Origin: Mycolicibacterium sp. HK-90
GTDB taxonomy: Bacteria > Actinomycetota > Actinomycetes > Mycobacteriales > Mycobacteriaceae
Direction of reading: 5' to 3'
DNA: 64,000 nt
Assembly: GCF_030486405.1 (NCBI RefSeq)
Contig: NZ_CP129613.1
Location: forward strand, 744,001 to 808,000
Below, one piece after another: positions 51,731 through 60,936 of this stretch; position 1 is the first letter of the stretch; every line of letters starts with the position of its first letter. The notes below the pieces were generated by a model. It searched no databases. It was not told the DNA's origin and saw only the letters and a list, made by a program, of their open reading frames with translations. Made by a program: the position numbers and the translations under genes.

Positions 51731-52462
51731 TCATGACGCGCCGAACAGCTCCGCGTATCCATCTGACAGTGCGCGCAATTGCCCGGGCCCGTCGCCGTGG
51801 AACGAGGCGCCGTGCATGAGCGCCAACGTGGTGGGGTTCAGGTCGGCGAGTTGAGCCAACGTGGGTGCCAGGTTGGTGGTCAGGCCGGTGGCGTGGAACA
51901 CCGCTTCGGCTTCCAGAGCCGGTGCCACACAATCGGATTCGGTCAGTGCCGGGCATTGACCGGTGTGGGTGAACAAGTCGCCGGCCAGCAGTGTCGATGT
52001 CGTCTCGTCGAACCACAGCCCGGCCTCCCAGTTGTGCGGCACGTGGGGAGTGGCGATGAACCGCAGGCGGTGCCCACCGATATCGTGCGCATCGTCCGAC
52101 GGCGCGACGACCGGTGGCCGGTCGCACATGTCGTTCAGCGACAACATGATGGCCAGCGGACCGTGGATGACTTCGGCGTGGGGAGCGGCGGCCAGGAACA
52201 GGTTGACGGCTCCGCATTCGTCGGCCTCCAGGTGCCCGAACGAGATCCAGCGCAGCTCGGGCAGTGGCAGTACCTGCTCGATGGCCGTCGAGACCTGCTC
52301 GAAGAGGAACCGGTGGCCGGTGTGGAACAGGAACGGCTCGTCACCGGTGAGCAGGAACTGGTTGAACGTGAAGCCGTGCTCGGTGATCCCCGGTATCCAG
52401 GTGGACAACCGGTAGATGTCCGGGGCGATCTCGTCGACGCGGGTGTCCAGGTCGGAGGTCAT
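51731..52462 (-). CDS. MBL-fold metallo-hydrolase, flavodiiron/ODP type
   Basis: 243 residues. Metallo-beta-lactamase fold with the diiron variant of the motif: SFGHLEADECGAVN (HxExDE), a TPHVPHNWEAGLWFDET segment that gives another His, and LLAGDLFTHTG. The motif resembles the oxygen-binding diiron domain of flavodiiron proteins, but no flavodoxin domain is attached. Substrate or O2/NO activity is unproven. ATG 52462 overlaps nothing; the membrane-protein gene on the other strand starts 86 bp away. Confidence 0.82.
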   Translation of the reverse strand: MTSDLDTRVDEIAPDIYRLSTWIPGITEHGFTFNQFLLTGDEPFLFHTGHRFLFEQVSTAIEQVLPLPELRWISFGHLEADECGAVNLFLAAAPHAEVIHGPLAIMLSLNDMCDRPPVVAPSDDAHDIGGHRLRFIATPHVPHNWEAGLWFDETTSTLLAGDLFTHTGQCPALTESDCVAPALEAEAVFHATGLTTNLAPTLAQLADLNPTTLALMHGASFHGDGPGQLRALSDGYAELFGAS

Positions 52463-52547
52463 GAAGACATCGTCCGCTCGGGCAGAACCGAATGGACGCG
52501 TTTTGCCGTCTTGGGAGATTCCCAGCTGCGTTCCCTACAGTCGCCGC

Positions 52548-53327
52548 GTGCTCGCCAAAGCCCTCGATGCGTTCCTGGACTCGCCGTTGTCCGGCATCGC
52601 ACCGTGGGCGCTGATGGCCATCCTGGCCGGCCCGGGTCGCTACGAGATCGCAGTGACGAGTGCACTCGGCCTGTCGGTTTTGGTGCTGGTGCTGACCTGG
52701 CGTCGTGACATTCCGGTGCACGTGCTGGAGGGGCTGGGCGTGGCCTACTTCGTGGTGCTGGCAGTGGTCGGGCTGGTCGCTTCCAGCGGTCAGAAAGCGT
52801 GGCTGGAAATGTGGTCCGGGGAGGTCACCAACGCCTCGCTCGCGCTGATGGCTCTGCTCAGCCTCCTGCTCGGGCGGCCGTACACGACGGCATATGCGCG
52901 CGACGTGACTCCGCCGGAGCATTGGGACACGCCGCTGTTCACACGAACCAACATGGTGGTGACGGCGGTGTGGGCGGGGGCGTTCGGCTTCTCGGCGGCC
53001 GTCGGCTTCCTGGGTGACGTGCTCTACGGCAGTACCGACAACTTCTGGACCGGGTGGATTCTGCAATTGGCCGCGCTGTTCTTCGCGGTGGCAGTCACCG
53101 AGTTCTATCCCGGGTACGCCCGGGCCAAGGCGGCGGCGCACGCCGCGCATCCGGTGCAGTCATGGTCGCGGGTGTTCGAGTGGCTGCCACCGTTCGTGTT
53201 GGCCACCGGGGTCGCAGGCTGGTTGCTGGCGACGGTCAGCACCGGCGTGGCCTGTGATCTGGTGGTGATCGGTGCGTTCGGGACGGCACTGCTGCGGCGG
53301 CGCGACCAGCGGGCCCGGGCGATGTAG
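52548..53327 (+). CDS. Conserved membrane protein
   Basis: 259 residues with about six membrane helices (for example SALGLSVLVLVLTW, YFVVLAVVGLVA, LALMALLSLLLG, VVTAVWAGAFGFSAAVGFLG, ILQLAALFFAVAVTEFYPGYA). A conserved-looking YTTAYARDVTPPEHWDTPLF segment sits between helices 3 and 4. I start at GTG 52548; upstream residues are shadow of the MBL gene. No family I can name with confidence. Confidence 0.78.
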   Translation: MLAKALDAFLDSPLSGIAPWALMAILAGPGRYEIAVTSALGLSVLVLVLTWRRDIPVHVLEGLGVAYFVVLAVVGLVASSGQKAWLEMWSGEVTNASLALMALLSLLLGRPYTTAYARDVTPPEHWDTPLFTRTNMVVTAVWAGAFGFSAAVGFLGDVLYGSTDNFWTGWILQLAALFFAVAVTEFYPGYARAKAAAHAAHPVQSWSRVFEWLPPFVLATGVAGWLLATVSTGVACDLVVIGAFGTALLRRRDQRARAM

Positions 53328-53366
53328 CCGTCACGACTTGCTGGGAGAGACCTGCGGATGCCAGAG

Positions 53367-53987
53367 CTAGTCGCTGCCGGAAATCAGCCCCCGCAGCGCG
53401 GTCACCGCCAGCCTCCGGGCATGTTCCTCGGTGAGGTCGTAGTGGCCGCTGATGCGGCGGAAGATGAGTGGGCCGAACAGGATGTCGATCACGTCATCGA
53501 TCGCGATGCCGGGGTTGGCGTCGCCTCGGTCGATGCCGCGCTGCCACAGTTCGGTGATGGCCGCGCGGCGACCGTTGAGGAAGTACTCCCGGAAATACGT
53601 TGCGCCCGTGGCATCTTCGACGCAGGCGGCGAGTAGCTGGGCGAATACGGCACCCCGGGCACTGGCGTAGAACGCCGAGACCCGCACCACCTGTTCGACG
53701 AGATCGCCTGCGGTGCTTCCGGTATCGGGCAGCGGAAGACTCTGGGCCATCATCGCCCCGAATGCCTCGGCGGCCACTGCGGTCCGCGATGGCCAGTGCT
53801 TGTAGATGGTGGCCTTGCTGGCACCCGAGCGCGCCGCGATCGCATCGACCGTGGTCGCTGGGTAGCCGCCCTCGTCGAGCAGCTCTGCCGTCGCATCGAG
53901 GATGCCCTGGTGGATACGATCGCTGCGCGCGCCGGTGGGGCGGACGAAGGCGTATTCGTCCGCCCCGGTGGCCGTTTCAGGCGACAT
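53367..53987 (-). CDS. TetR family transcriptional regulator
   Basis: 206 residues. HTH: HQGILDATAELLDEGGYPAT, TVDAIAARSGASKATIYKHW, both textbook TetR. The C-terminal part resembles TetR_C_16-type domains. Start overlaps the end of the SDR gene by 11 bp, so the two are co-transcribed, and a palindrome upstream of the SDR gene is the probable operator. Confidence 0.92.
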   Translation of the reverse strand: MSPETATGADEYAFVRPTGARSDRIHQGILDATAELLDEGGYPATTVDAIAARSGASKATIYKHWPSRTAVAAEAFGAMMAQSLPLPDTGSTAGDLVEQVVRVSAFYASARGAVFAQLLAACVEDATGATYFREYFLNGRRAAITELWQRGIDRGDANPGIAIDDVIDILFGPLIFRRISGHYDLTEEHARRLAVTALRGLISGSD

Positions 53988-54828
53988 CGTCGAAATCGGT
54001 GGACTCGGAGACTGTCCGCCATTGCGCCAGTTCGCCTTGCACGTGGGCGATCTTGCCCTCGACCGCCGCGATGGTGTCGTTGCCCAGCAGCAAGCGCAGC
54101 GGAGGCTGCGGGGCCTCCACGACGTCGATGATGGCCTTGGCTGCCTTCACCGGGTCGCCGGGCTGGTCGTGGTTGCGTTCGCCTGCGGCGACGCGCATCT
54201 GGCCGGCCGGGCCGTCGGTGTAGTCGTCGATCACGGTGCGCTGAGTCTGCAGGCTCGACGAGTCGAGGAAGTCGGTGCGGAAGTAACCGGGCTCGACCAC
54301 CATGACGTGCACACCCAGCGGCCGCAGTTCGGCGTGGAGTGCCTCGGAGAGCGCCTCGACCGCGAACTTCGTCGACGCGTAGACGCCCCAGCCGGGTGAG
54401 CCGACGAACCCGCCGACCGAGGAGATGTTGACGATGGTGCCCGACCGTTGTGCCCGCAGCACCGGGGCGACCGCGCGGGTGACGGTCAGTAGACCGAACA
54501 CGTTGGTTTCGTAGACGGCCCGCACCTCGGCGTCGGTGGCCTCCTCGACCGCGCCGAGCAGTCCGCGTCCGGCGTTGTTGACCAGGACGTCGATCCGGCC
54601 GAACCGGTCGACGGCGGCCTGCGCGGCCTGTTGTGCCTGCTCCTCGTTGGTGACGTCCAGGGCGACGGCGAGCACGTTCTCGTTGTCGCCGAGGGCGGCG
54701 GTGACGGCGGAGGCGTCCCGCGCAGTGGCCACGACCTGATGGCCGCGGTCCAGCGCGTCGCGGGCGATCTGCAGGCCGAATCCGCGGGAAGCTCCGGTGA
54801 TGAACCAAACGCTCATGTCTTTGACCAC
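53977..54828 (-). CDS. Short-chain dehydrogenase/reductase
   Basis: 283 residues. Classical SDR: cofactor motif TGASRGFG near the N-terminus, LVNNAGRG, the Ser in SSVGG and the active-site YASTK. The position after the first strand suggests NADP use, but this is not certain. The frame opens at 54828 with GTG-like context VKDMSVWFIT; ATG 54816 (MSVWFITGASRG) is an equally good start. Operon with the TetR gene. Confidence 0.92.
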   Translation of the reverse strand: MVKDMSVWFITGASRGFGLQIARDALDRGHQVVATARDASAVTAALGDNENVLAVALDVTNEEQAQQAAQAAVDRFGRIDVLVNNAGRGLLGAVEEATDAEVRAVYETNVFGLLTVTRAVAPVLRAQRSGTIVNISSVGGFVGSPGWGVYASTKFAVEALSEALHAELRPLGVHVMVVEPGYFRTDFLDSSSLQTQRTVIDDYTDGPAGQMRVAAGERNHDQPGDPVKAAKAIIDVVEAPQPPLRLLLGNDTIAAVEGKIAHVQGELAQWRTVSESTDFDDVA

Positions 54829-54847
54829 CTGTTTCTCTGAGTAACTG

Positions 54848-54863
54848 AACTGTACGATCAGTT
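54848..54863 (-). promoter_or_regulatory. TetR-type operator upstream of the SDR-TetR operon
   Basis: 16-bp palindrome AACTGTACGATCAGTT with 5-bp arms AACTG/CAGTT, in an AT-rich stretch 20-35 bp upstream of the SDR start. Typical size and place for autoregulation by the TetR encoded in the same operon. Confidence 0.62.
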
Positions 54864-54906
54864 TAGTTAAGTTGACGGTGGCTGCAACCGTGCTTCCGGC
54901 CCGAAT

Positions 54907-54944
54907 ATTCCGCCACGGCCGAATCGCGTCGGCCGTGGCGGAAT
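54907..54944 (-). terminator. Terminator after the NTF2-like gene
   Basis: Perfect 16-bp stem ATTCCGCCACGGCCGA / TCGGCCGTGGCGGAAT with a 6-nt loop, 20 bp after the stop of the NTF2-like gene. It separates the WS/DGAT-FadD-NTF2 operon from the SDR-TetR promoter. Confidence 0.88.
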
Positions 54945-54963
54945 TCTCAGGTGGGCACCGAGG

Positions 54964-55560
54964 TCACGTCAGGAACGGATTGTGCTCGGGCAGCGGTTTG
55001 ATCAGCGGATCGAGCAGCTTCGCCGACTGTTCGACGGTCAGGACGTCAGCCGGATCGAGCTGGATGAACTCCCGCGCGGTCTCGTCGTACTCCCAGACGT
55101 CTTCACCGACCAGCCGGCCGTTGTCGTAGGGCCAGATCATGTGCTCGGCGGTCTTCACCAGATAGGTGGCCTCGGGATCGGCGGCCATCCCCTCGGCGGC
55201 AAGGATGACGCCCGGGGTCTGTTGGTAGATGTATGACGTCGACACGATCATGTCGTCGCTGATGGCCAGCTTCTCGTCGTCGGAGTAGAAGATGCACTGG
55301 GCGGTGTCCTTCCAGGCGTGGTACAGCCCCTTGACCGCCTCGGTGCCTTCCACCGTGACGGTCTTGCCGAGCATGTTGAAGTGGTAGACCGGCTTTTCGA
55401 CGGTCATGTCCGGGGCGAAGATCTCCTCGTAGCGCCCGGCCATTTCCAGATAGCGGTGCCGGTTGTAGGCATGCAACATGTAGAGGTGACGGGGGTTGTC
55501 CGTGGTCTCGATCAACCGTTCCACGGCTCGGTTGGTCTGGGTGATGTCGTAGCGGCTCAT
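54964..55560 (-). CDS. NTF2-like / SnoaL family protein
   Basis: 198 residues. Cone-fold pattern: HAYNRHRYLEMAGRYEEIFA, KGLYHAWKDTAQCIFYSDDE, then strands IVSTSYIYQQTPGV and EHMIWPYDNGRLVGEDVWEY. ATG 55560 has AAAGGAA 9 nt upstream; the longer frame is a shadow of the FadD gene. Third gene of an operon with an acyl-CoA ligase and a WS/DGAT, so an isomerase, dehydratase or hydrolase of a lipid or steroid-like substrate is plausible but unproven. Confidence 0.82.
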   Translation of the reverse strand: MSRYDITQTNRAVERLIETTDNPRHLYMLHAYNRHRYLEMAGRYEEIFAPDMTVEKPVYHFNMLGKTVTVEGTEAVKGLYHAWKDTAQCIFYSDDEKLAISDDMIVSTSYIYQQTPGVILAAEGMAADPEATYLVKTAEHMIWPYDNGRLVGEDVWEYDETAREFIQLDPADVLTVEQSAKLLDPLIKPLPEHNPFLT

Positions 55561-55574
55561 CTTTTCGGTTCCTT

Positions 55575-57191
55575 TCAGGCTGTGAGAAACATGGTGCGGA
55601 GTTCGGATTTCTTGAATTTGCCTGTGGCGGTACAGGGAAGTGCTTCGACGAACTCGAATCGGTCCGGCAACTGCCACTTGGCGAAGTCCTGTGCGAGGTG
55701 ATCGCGCAAGGTCTGGGCGGAGGCCTGGCGGTCGTCGTGAAGCACCACCACCGCCAGGGGACGCTCGCCCCAGCGTTCGTCTGGTACGGCGATCACAGCG
55801 GCCTGAGCGACGGCCGGATGCGACATCAGCTGGTTCTCCAGGTCCACCGAGGAGATCCACTCTCCGCCGGATTTCACCAAATCTTTTGAGCGGTCGCAGA
55901 TTCGGATACAACCGTGCGGGTCGATGCGCACCACGTCGCCGGTCTTGAACCAGCCGTCGGGGGTGAAACTGTCCGCGCCCCGGCCGCCGTGGTAGCCGCC
56001 GGCCACCCACGGGCCGCGCACTTCGAGTTCACCGATGGCGGCGTCGTCCCAGGCGATGGTTTCTCCGTTCTCGTCGCGGGCGCGGATGTCGAAGAACGGG
56101 CTGGCGACACCCTGTCGCGTGCGGTAGGCGTACTGCTCGTCGCGCTCGCCCTCGTCGAGCCGGCCGGGCGGACGGCAGACCGCGCCCAGGGGAGCGGTTT
56201 CGGTCATGCCCCAGGCCTGTACGACGGTGAGCCCGTGACGGTCGAAGCCTTCGAACATCGACCGCGGCACCGCCGCTCCACCCACGATCAGCCGGCTGAG
56301 CTCGGGCAGCTGCCACTTGTCCGGTTCGGCGTCGATGGCGGCGAGCATGCCCATCCACACGGTCGGCACGCCCGCGGTCATGGTGACCCGCTCGCCGGCA
56401 CACAGGTCGAGGATGCTTTCCGGATCGAGCCGCGGACCCGGCAGGACCAGACGCGCGCCGGCCAGTGCCGCAGCGTACGGCAGGCCCCACGCGTTGGCGT
56501 GGAACATCGGTACGACGGGAAGGACTGTGTCCCTGCCTGATACGGACAATTGGTCGGGAAGGGCGGCGACGAGCGAGTGCAGGACCAGCGCTCGATGCGA
56601 GTACACCACCCCTTTGGGGCGGCCGGTGGTGCCGGAGGTGTAGCACATGGCCGCCGCGTGATGTTCGTCGAGGACGGGCCACTCCGCCGGCTCGGCGTCG
56701 GCCAGCAGCGATTCATAGTCCAGCGTCCCCGCTGGGGCCGCGTTGTCGTGGGTGACGACGATGACGTGGCGGAAATCGTGTCCGGCGCGGAAGGTTTCGA
56801 ACACCTCCAGCAGGGACTCATCGACGATGATGACCCGGTCCCCGGCATCCTCGACGATGAACGCCAGCTCGTCGGGGAACAGCCGCGGGTTGAGGGTGTG
56901 GATGACCGCGCCCATGGCGGGCACCGCGAAATACAGCTCCAGGTGTTCGCTCTGGTTCCACAACAGTGTGGCCACCGGATCGCCCTTACCGACTCCGAGG
57001 GCGCTCAGTGCACTCGCAACCCGACGTGCGCGGGCCGCGCAGTCACCGAAAGTGGTGCGCGATATCGCACCCGAAGGGCGGCGCGACACGACATCCACAT
57101 CGGCGTGGAACCGCTCGGCGCGCTCGACGATGCTCGTCAACGTGAGCGGATAGTCATCCATACTGTTGCTGCCCAACATGTTTCCGGTCAT
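55575..57191 (-). CDS. Fatty-acyl-CoA ligase (FadD-type)
   Basis: 538 residues. Adenylate-forming enzyme: P-loop YTSGTTGRPKGVVYSH, AWGMTETAPLGA, GWFKTGD(V) and the catalytic-hinge region DRSKDLVKSGGEWIS; the C-terminal Lys is in PCTATGKFKKSELR. Activates a fatty acid with ATP and CoA. ATG 57191 overlaps the WS/DGAT stop (ATGA), so translational coupling; ATG 57179 is an alternative. Chain length cannot be read. Confidence 0.94.
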   Translation of the reverse strand: MTGNMLGSNSMDDYPLTLTSIVERAERFHADVDVVSRRPSGAISRTTFGDCAARARRVASALSALGVGKGDPVATLLWNQSEHLELYFAVPAMGAVIHTLNPRLFPDELAFIVEDAGDRVIIVDESLLEVFETFRAGHDFRHVIVVTHDNAAPAGTLDYESLLADAEPAEWPVLDEHHAAAMCYTSGTTGRPKGVVYSHRALVLHSLVAALPDQLSVSGRDTVLPVVPMFHANAWGLPYAAALAGARLVLPGPRLDPESILDLCAGERVTMTAGVPTVWMGMLAAIDAEPDKWQLPELSRLIVGGAAVPRSMFEGFDRHGLTVVQAWGMTETAPLGAVCRPPGRLDEGERDEQYAYRTRQGVASPFFDIRARDENGETIAWDDAAIGELEVRGPWVAGGYHGGRGADSFTPDGWFKTGDVVRIDPHGCIRICDRSKDLVKSGGEWISSVDLENQLMSHPAVAQAAVIAVPDERWGERPLAVVVLHDDRQASAQTLRDHLAQDFAKWQLPDRFEFVEALPCTATGKFKKSELRTMFLTA

Positions 57192-58672
57192 GACCGCGCC
57201 TTCTTCGGGCTCGCGTCTTCGGTGGCGTTGCGCAGCTCTGCCAGGCCGTCGCCGAGTGCGGCCAGGATCGGCCAGGGGTCGTCGACGAGTTCTCGGTCGA
57301 CGACGATCCCGAACTCCAACGAATCCTGGTAGCTCATCACGGTGATGTTGATGCCGATCCCGTCGAGCACCCCGGAGACCGGGAACTGCGCGCGTTGGCG
57401 GGCGCCGCCGAGGTACAGCGGCGTCGACGGGCCGGGAACGTTCGAGATCATCGCGTTCGCCGGCTGATTGAGCCCACGCACGCCGGCCAACCGGGACAGG
57501 GACCGGGCCGCCTGGGCGAACAGTGCGGGCGGAATGAAGTGATTGGCGTCCTGGAGCAGCGACGCCGGTAGCGCGCGCTGGCGTTCCTTGGCGACGTTCA
57601 TCGATTCGTTGATCCGGCGTACGCGCTCGATGGGGTCCGCTACATCGGTGGGCAGCTGGGTGATCATCACCGAGACCCGGTTGCCGAAGGTGCCTTGCTG
57701 CTCGGGGGTCCGCACCGACATCGGGATGAAACTCGCGAGCGGCTGGTCGGGCAGCTCACCCTGCTTGTCGAGCCAGGACCGGAGCCCAGCCGTGCAGATC
57801 GCCAGGACGACATCGTTCACGGTGCAACCGAGGGCATTCTTGACGGCCTTGACCTCGCCCAGCGGCATCGAGCCGAAGGCGACGCGCCGGTGCGGCGATA
57901 CCCGGGCCTGGAACCGGGTTCGTGGAGCGGTCACGTCGCTGCCACGCACGGACGCTCCACCCGCACTGGCCCGCAGGGCCCGTTTGACCAAGCGGCTGCT
58001 GCGAGCGATCGCCTTGACCCCGGGCAGGTGGCGGATCGTCGGAACATCGTCGAGGTGTGGCAATGCGGTGGGGCCGGCGCGCAGAATCCGCAGCGGCTGG
58101 CTCGCCAGCCCGGCCAGACCGCGGCCGAGCATCTCCACCTCCGACGGGTAGTTCTCGGCGGCGATGGTGGGTGCCGCTTCGCGGTCACGCCCGGTGGTGT
58201 CGTCGAGCAGGATGCTCATGACCTCGGCGCCGGACACGCCGTCGACCGCGGCGTGATGCATCTTCGTCAACACCGCGACGCCGCCGTCGTCGAGTCCGTG
58301 GATGACGTACACCTCCCAGAGCGGGCGGGCGCGGTCGAGTTGGCGGCCGATGATCCGGGCCACCTGCTCGGCGAGCTGGCGCTGGTCGCCCGGTGCGGGT
58401 AATGCCAGCTCGCGGACGTGGTACTCGATGTCGAACGAGCCGTCGTCGACCCAGTACGGGTAGTCCAGCGAGAACGGCACCTGCGCGAGCCGCCAGCGGA
58501 AGGTGGGCAGCAGGTGCAGGCGTTCGCTGATCAGACCACGAACCAGTGCGGCATCGAGTGGTTCGCCCGATGCGGTGTGGGAGTCATAGATGCCGAGGAC
58601 GCTGACGTGGCCCTGGACCCGGTCGTTCTCCATGGCCAGGAACTGTGCGTCGAGGCTGGTCAGTTGTCGCAT
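57188..58672 (-). CDS. Wax ester synthase / diacylglycerol acyltransferase (WS/DGAT)
   Basis: 494 residues. The catalytic HHxxxDG motif is intact (KMHHAAVDGVSG, about residue 137). Other family motifs: MRQLTSLDAQFLAMEN at the start, GCTVNDVVLAICTAGLR, and NAMISNVPGPSTPLYLGGAR near the C-terminus. Makes triacylglycerol or wax esters from acyl-CoA; the FadD downstream would supply acyl-CoA. Divergent from the PucR-type regulator, with 115 bp between the starts. Confidence 0.95.
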   Translation of the reverse strand: MRQLTSLDAQFLAMENDRVQGHVSVLGIYDSHTASGEPLDAALVRGLISERLHLLPTFRWRLAQVPFSLDYPYWVDDGSFDIEYHVRELALPAPGDQRQLAEQVARIIGRQLDRARPLWEVYVIHGLDDGGVAVLTKMHHAAVDGVSGAEVMSILLDDTTGRDREAAPTIAAENYPSEVEMLGRGLAGLASQPLRILRAGPTALPHLDDVPTIRHLPGVKAIARSSRLVKRALRASAGGASVRGSDVTAPRTRFQARVSPHRRVAFGSMPLGEVKAVKNALGCTVNDVVLAICTAGLRSWLDKQGELPDQPLASFIPMSVRTPEQQGTFGNRVSVMITQLPTDVADPIERVRRINESMNVAKERQRALPASLLQDANHFIPPALFAQAARSLSRLAGVRGLNQPANAMISNVPGPSTPLYLGGARQRAQFPVSGVLDGIGINITVMSYQDSLEFGIVVDRELVDDPWPILAALGDGLAELRNATEDASPKKARS

Positions 58673-58787
58673 GTGAAGATCGTCCGTCGGTGACGTCGGC
58701 TTTCTCTTGTCTGCGCGCGCCAACGCGGTGCCCGGTGGTTGTCCAATTTGCGCACCACCGGCCGGAGCTGGCGCTACCGTGCAGTGC

Positions 58788-60110
58788 ATGGAGCCGGCCT
58801 GGGCGGGCGCACAGGATGACGAGCAGCGGCGCGTGTGGTTGGCGGTGTTGCGTCCTGCAGCTGCCGAACTCGCGGAGCGGGCCGGTGAAATCTCGGCCGC
58901 GGTGAACGATTACACCCGCGCGCGGCTCGCCGACCTCCTCGTCAACGAACAGGCCCTCGAGGTCAATCGCGCGAGCACCGAGGCGAGCATTCGCGACTTC
59001 GCTCAGGTGCTGTCGTCCGGGGCCGATCCTGCCCAGGCGGCACAGCTGCAGTCACCGACTCTCGACTACGCCCGGGATGGGGCGCAACACGGCATACCGC
59101 TCACCATCCTCATGCGCAGCTATCGTCTCGCGCACGCCGCGACATCGACTCACTTCAACGCGATCCTTCAGCGCCATGCGAGCAACTCCGAAGAGCTGCG
59201 GCTCGCATCGGAGTTGGGTGGGGCGTGGATGTTCTCCTACGTCGACGCCGCGCTGTGCCTGGTAGAGGAGGCGTACACCGCCGAGCGGGATCGATGGTTA
59301 CGCAGCGCCGCAGCCAGCCAAGCCGAGACCATCGGCACGATCCTGGCCGGCCAACCCATCGACACCGACGTGGCCACCCGGCGACTCCGCCACGAAGTCC
59401 GTCGTGTCCACGTCGCCGCGATCGCCTGGCTCGATTCTCATGAAGAAGGGCGCAACACGCAGGCCGTCCTCGAGGCTGCGATCCGCGATATCGCCTCCGC
59501 CATCGGCAATCAGAAGCCACTGGTGCATCCGCTCGGGATACTGTCGACGGCGGCCTGGATCAGCTCACACAGCCATATACCGTCGAAAGTGTTGGACGAG
59601 TTACGGTTCCGTACGGCAACTGCACCCGGAGTGCGCGTTGCCATCGGCGAGCCGGCACCGGGCATCGCCGGCTTTCGTTCCAGCTATGTGGAAGCGGTTG
59701 AGGCCCAACGCGTCGCACGTCTTGCGGACCGCCCGGCAGGCAGCGTCACCCGCTACGACAACATCGCGCTGCGGGCCATCGCGACCGCCAACCTCGACCA
59801 GGCGCGGGACTTCGTGCGACGCGAGCTCGGGCCGCTGGGGGCGGCGGACGAAACCACCCGGCGGCTGGCCGCCACGGTGCGCGCCTATCTCGACGAGAAC
59901 TGCAGTCGTGGGCGAACAGCCAAGCGGCTTCACGTCCACGACAACACGGTCGCGTATCGAATCCGGCAGGCAGAGGAATTGCTGGGAAGGTCCTTGGAAC
60001 GGCGCACGCTCGAGCTGCGCGTCGCGCTGGCCTTGGCCGACGTCGTCGCCGAAAGCGCCGATTCCGGGACGACGCCCGCGGCGGCGGCTTCTCTGCGGCC
60101 GGCCAACTGA
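58788..60110 (+). CDS. PucR/CdaR family transcriptional regulator
   Basis: 440 residues. N-terminal helical domain with RsbR-like character, a GGDEF-like degenerate middle (ASAIGNQKPLVHPLGI onward) and a C-terminal PucR HTH: LAATVRAYLDENCSRGRTAK, RLHVHDNTVAYRIRQAEELL. Start ATG 58788 used; the frame extends 27 codons further upstream. Divergent from the WS/DGAT operon, its most probable target. Confidence 0.88.
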   Translation: MEPAWAGAQDDEQRRVWLAVLRPAAAELAERAGEISAAVNDYTRARLADLLVNEQALEVNRASTEASIRDFAQVLSSGADPAQAAQLQSPTLDYARDGAQHGIPLTILMRSYRLAHAATSTHFNAILQRHASNSEELRLASELGGAWMFSYVDAALCLVEEAYTAERDRWLRSAAASQAETIGTILAGQPIDTDVATRRLRHEVRRVHVAAIAWLDSHEEGRNTQAVLEAAIRDIASAIGNQKPLVHPLGILSTAAWISSHSHIPSKVLDELRFRTATAPGVRVAIGEPAPGIAGFRSSYVEAVEAQRVARLADRPAGSVTRYDNIALRAIATANLDQARDFVRRELGPLGAADETTRRLAATVRAYLDENCSRGRTAKRLHVHDNTVAYRIRQAEELLGRSLERRTLELRVALALADVVAESADSGTTPAAAASLRPAN

Positions 60111-60125
60111 CTGACGCGCGCCCGG

Positions 60126-60914
60126 TCACACCCGCCCGAGCATCGCGTCGCGGACCCGCCCGACCCCGGCCAGGCGCGCGAGATCGCCGATCAGAACCGG
60201 TGCGACGGAACCGATCCCGGCGAGCAACCGCACAGCGGCCGACGCGACCGTGGTCTCCGGGGTGCCGCGCTCGATCGCTTCGGCGACCGCTCGCGCGACC
60301 TCCTCAGGCGAGCTGGTGCCGAATCCCCGCGGAAGGGCAACGCCCGTGTCCGCCAACATCCCGGCGTCACGGATCGGGCCGGGAAAAATCGTGGAGACGC
60401 CGACGCCGGTGCCGTGCAGCTCCTGGCGCAAGGCGAGTCCGAGCCCCCGCAGGCCCCATTTCGTGGCCGTATACACCGCGCCGTTCCCGGATGTCGCGAT
60501 GAGGCCGGCGCCCGACGAGATGAAAACGATGTGGCCGCGGCCGCGCTGCTTCATCGATACTGCTGCCGCGCGAGCGAGCGCGGTCGGGGCCAGCAGGTTG
60601 ATGCGCACGGCCTCCTCGATCTCGCTGTCGCTCAGCATCGCCAGATCCTGCGGGATACCGACACCGGCATTGGCGACGAGGATGTCGACGTCGCCCGCAC
60701 GGTCCATCAGGTCGCCGACTTCGGAGAGGTTGCCGAGATCCGCGGTCAGTGCCCGGGCGGGGGGTCCTAGCTCTCCGACCAGATTTCGCAGCTCCAGTTC
60801 GCGCCGGCCCGTGACGACGAGTGCACACCCGTGCCCCGCGAGTTCGCGTGCGATGGCGCGGCCGATGCCGCCGGTCGCACCGGTCACCAGTGCGCTGCGC
60901 CCGTTCAATTGCAT
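60126..60914 (-). CDS. Short-chain dehydrogenase/reductase
   Basis: 262 residues. TGATGGIG cofactor motif, LVANAGVG in place of NNAG, the Ser in ISSGAG and active site YTATKWG. The C-terminus has the VLIGDLARLAGVGRVRD type seen in mycobacterial SDRs of lipid metabolism. Follows another SDR gene on the same strand 22 bp downstream; probably one operon with the esterase. Confidence 0.93.
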   Translation of the reverse strand: MQLNGRSALVTGATGGIGRAIARELAGHGCALVVTGRRELELRNLVGELGPPARALTADLGNLSEVGDLMDRAGDVDILVANAGVGIPQDLAMLSDSEIEEAVRINLLAPTALARAAAVSMKQRGRGHIVFISSGAGLIATSGNGAVYTATKWGLRGLGLALRQELHGTGVGVSTIFPGPIRDAGMLADTGVALPRGFGTSSPEEVARAVAEAIERGTPETTVASAAVRLLAGIGSVAPVLIGDLARLAGVGRVRDAMLGRV

Positions 60915-60936
60915 GTCAGTTCCTCAAACGTGTTTA

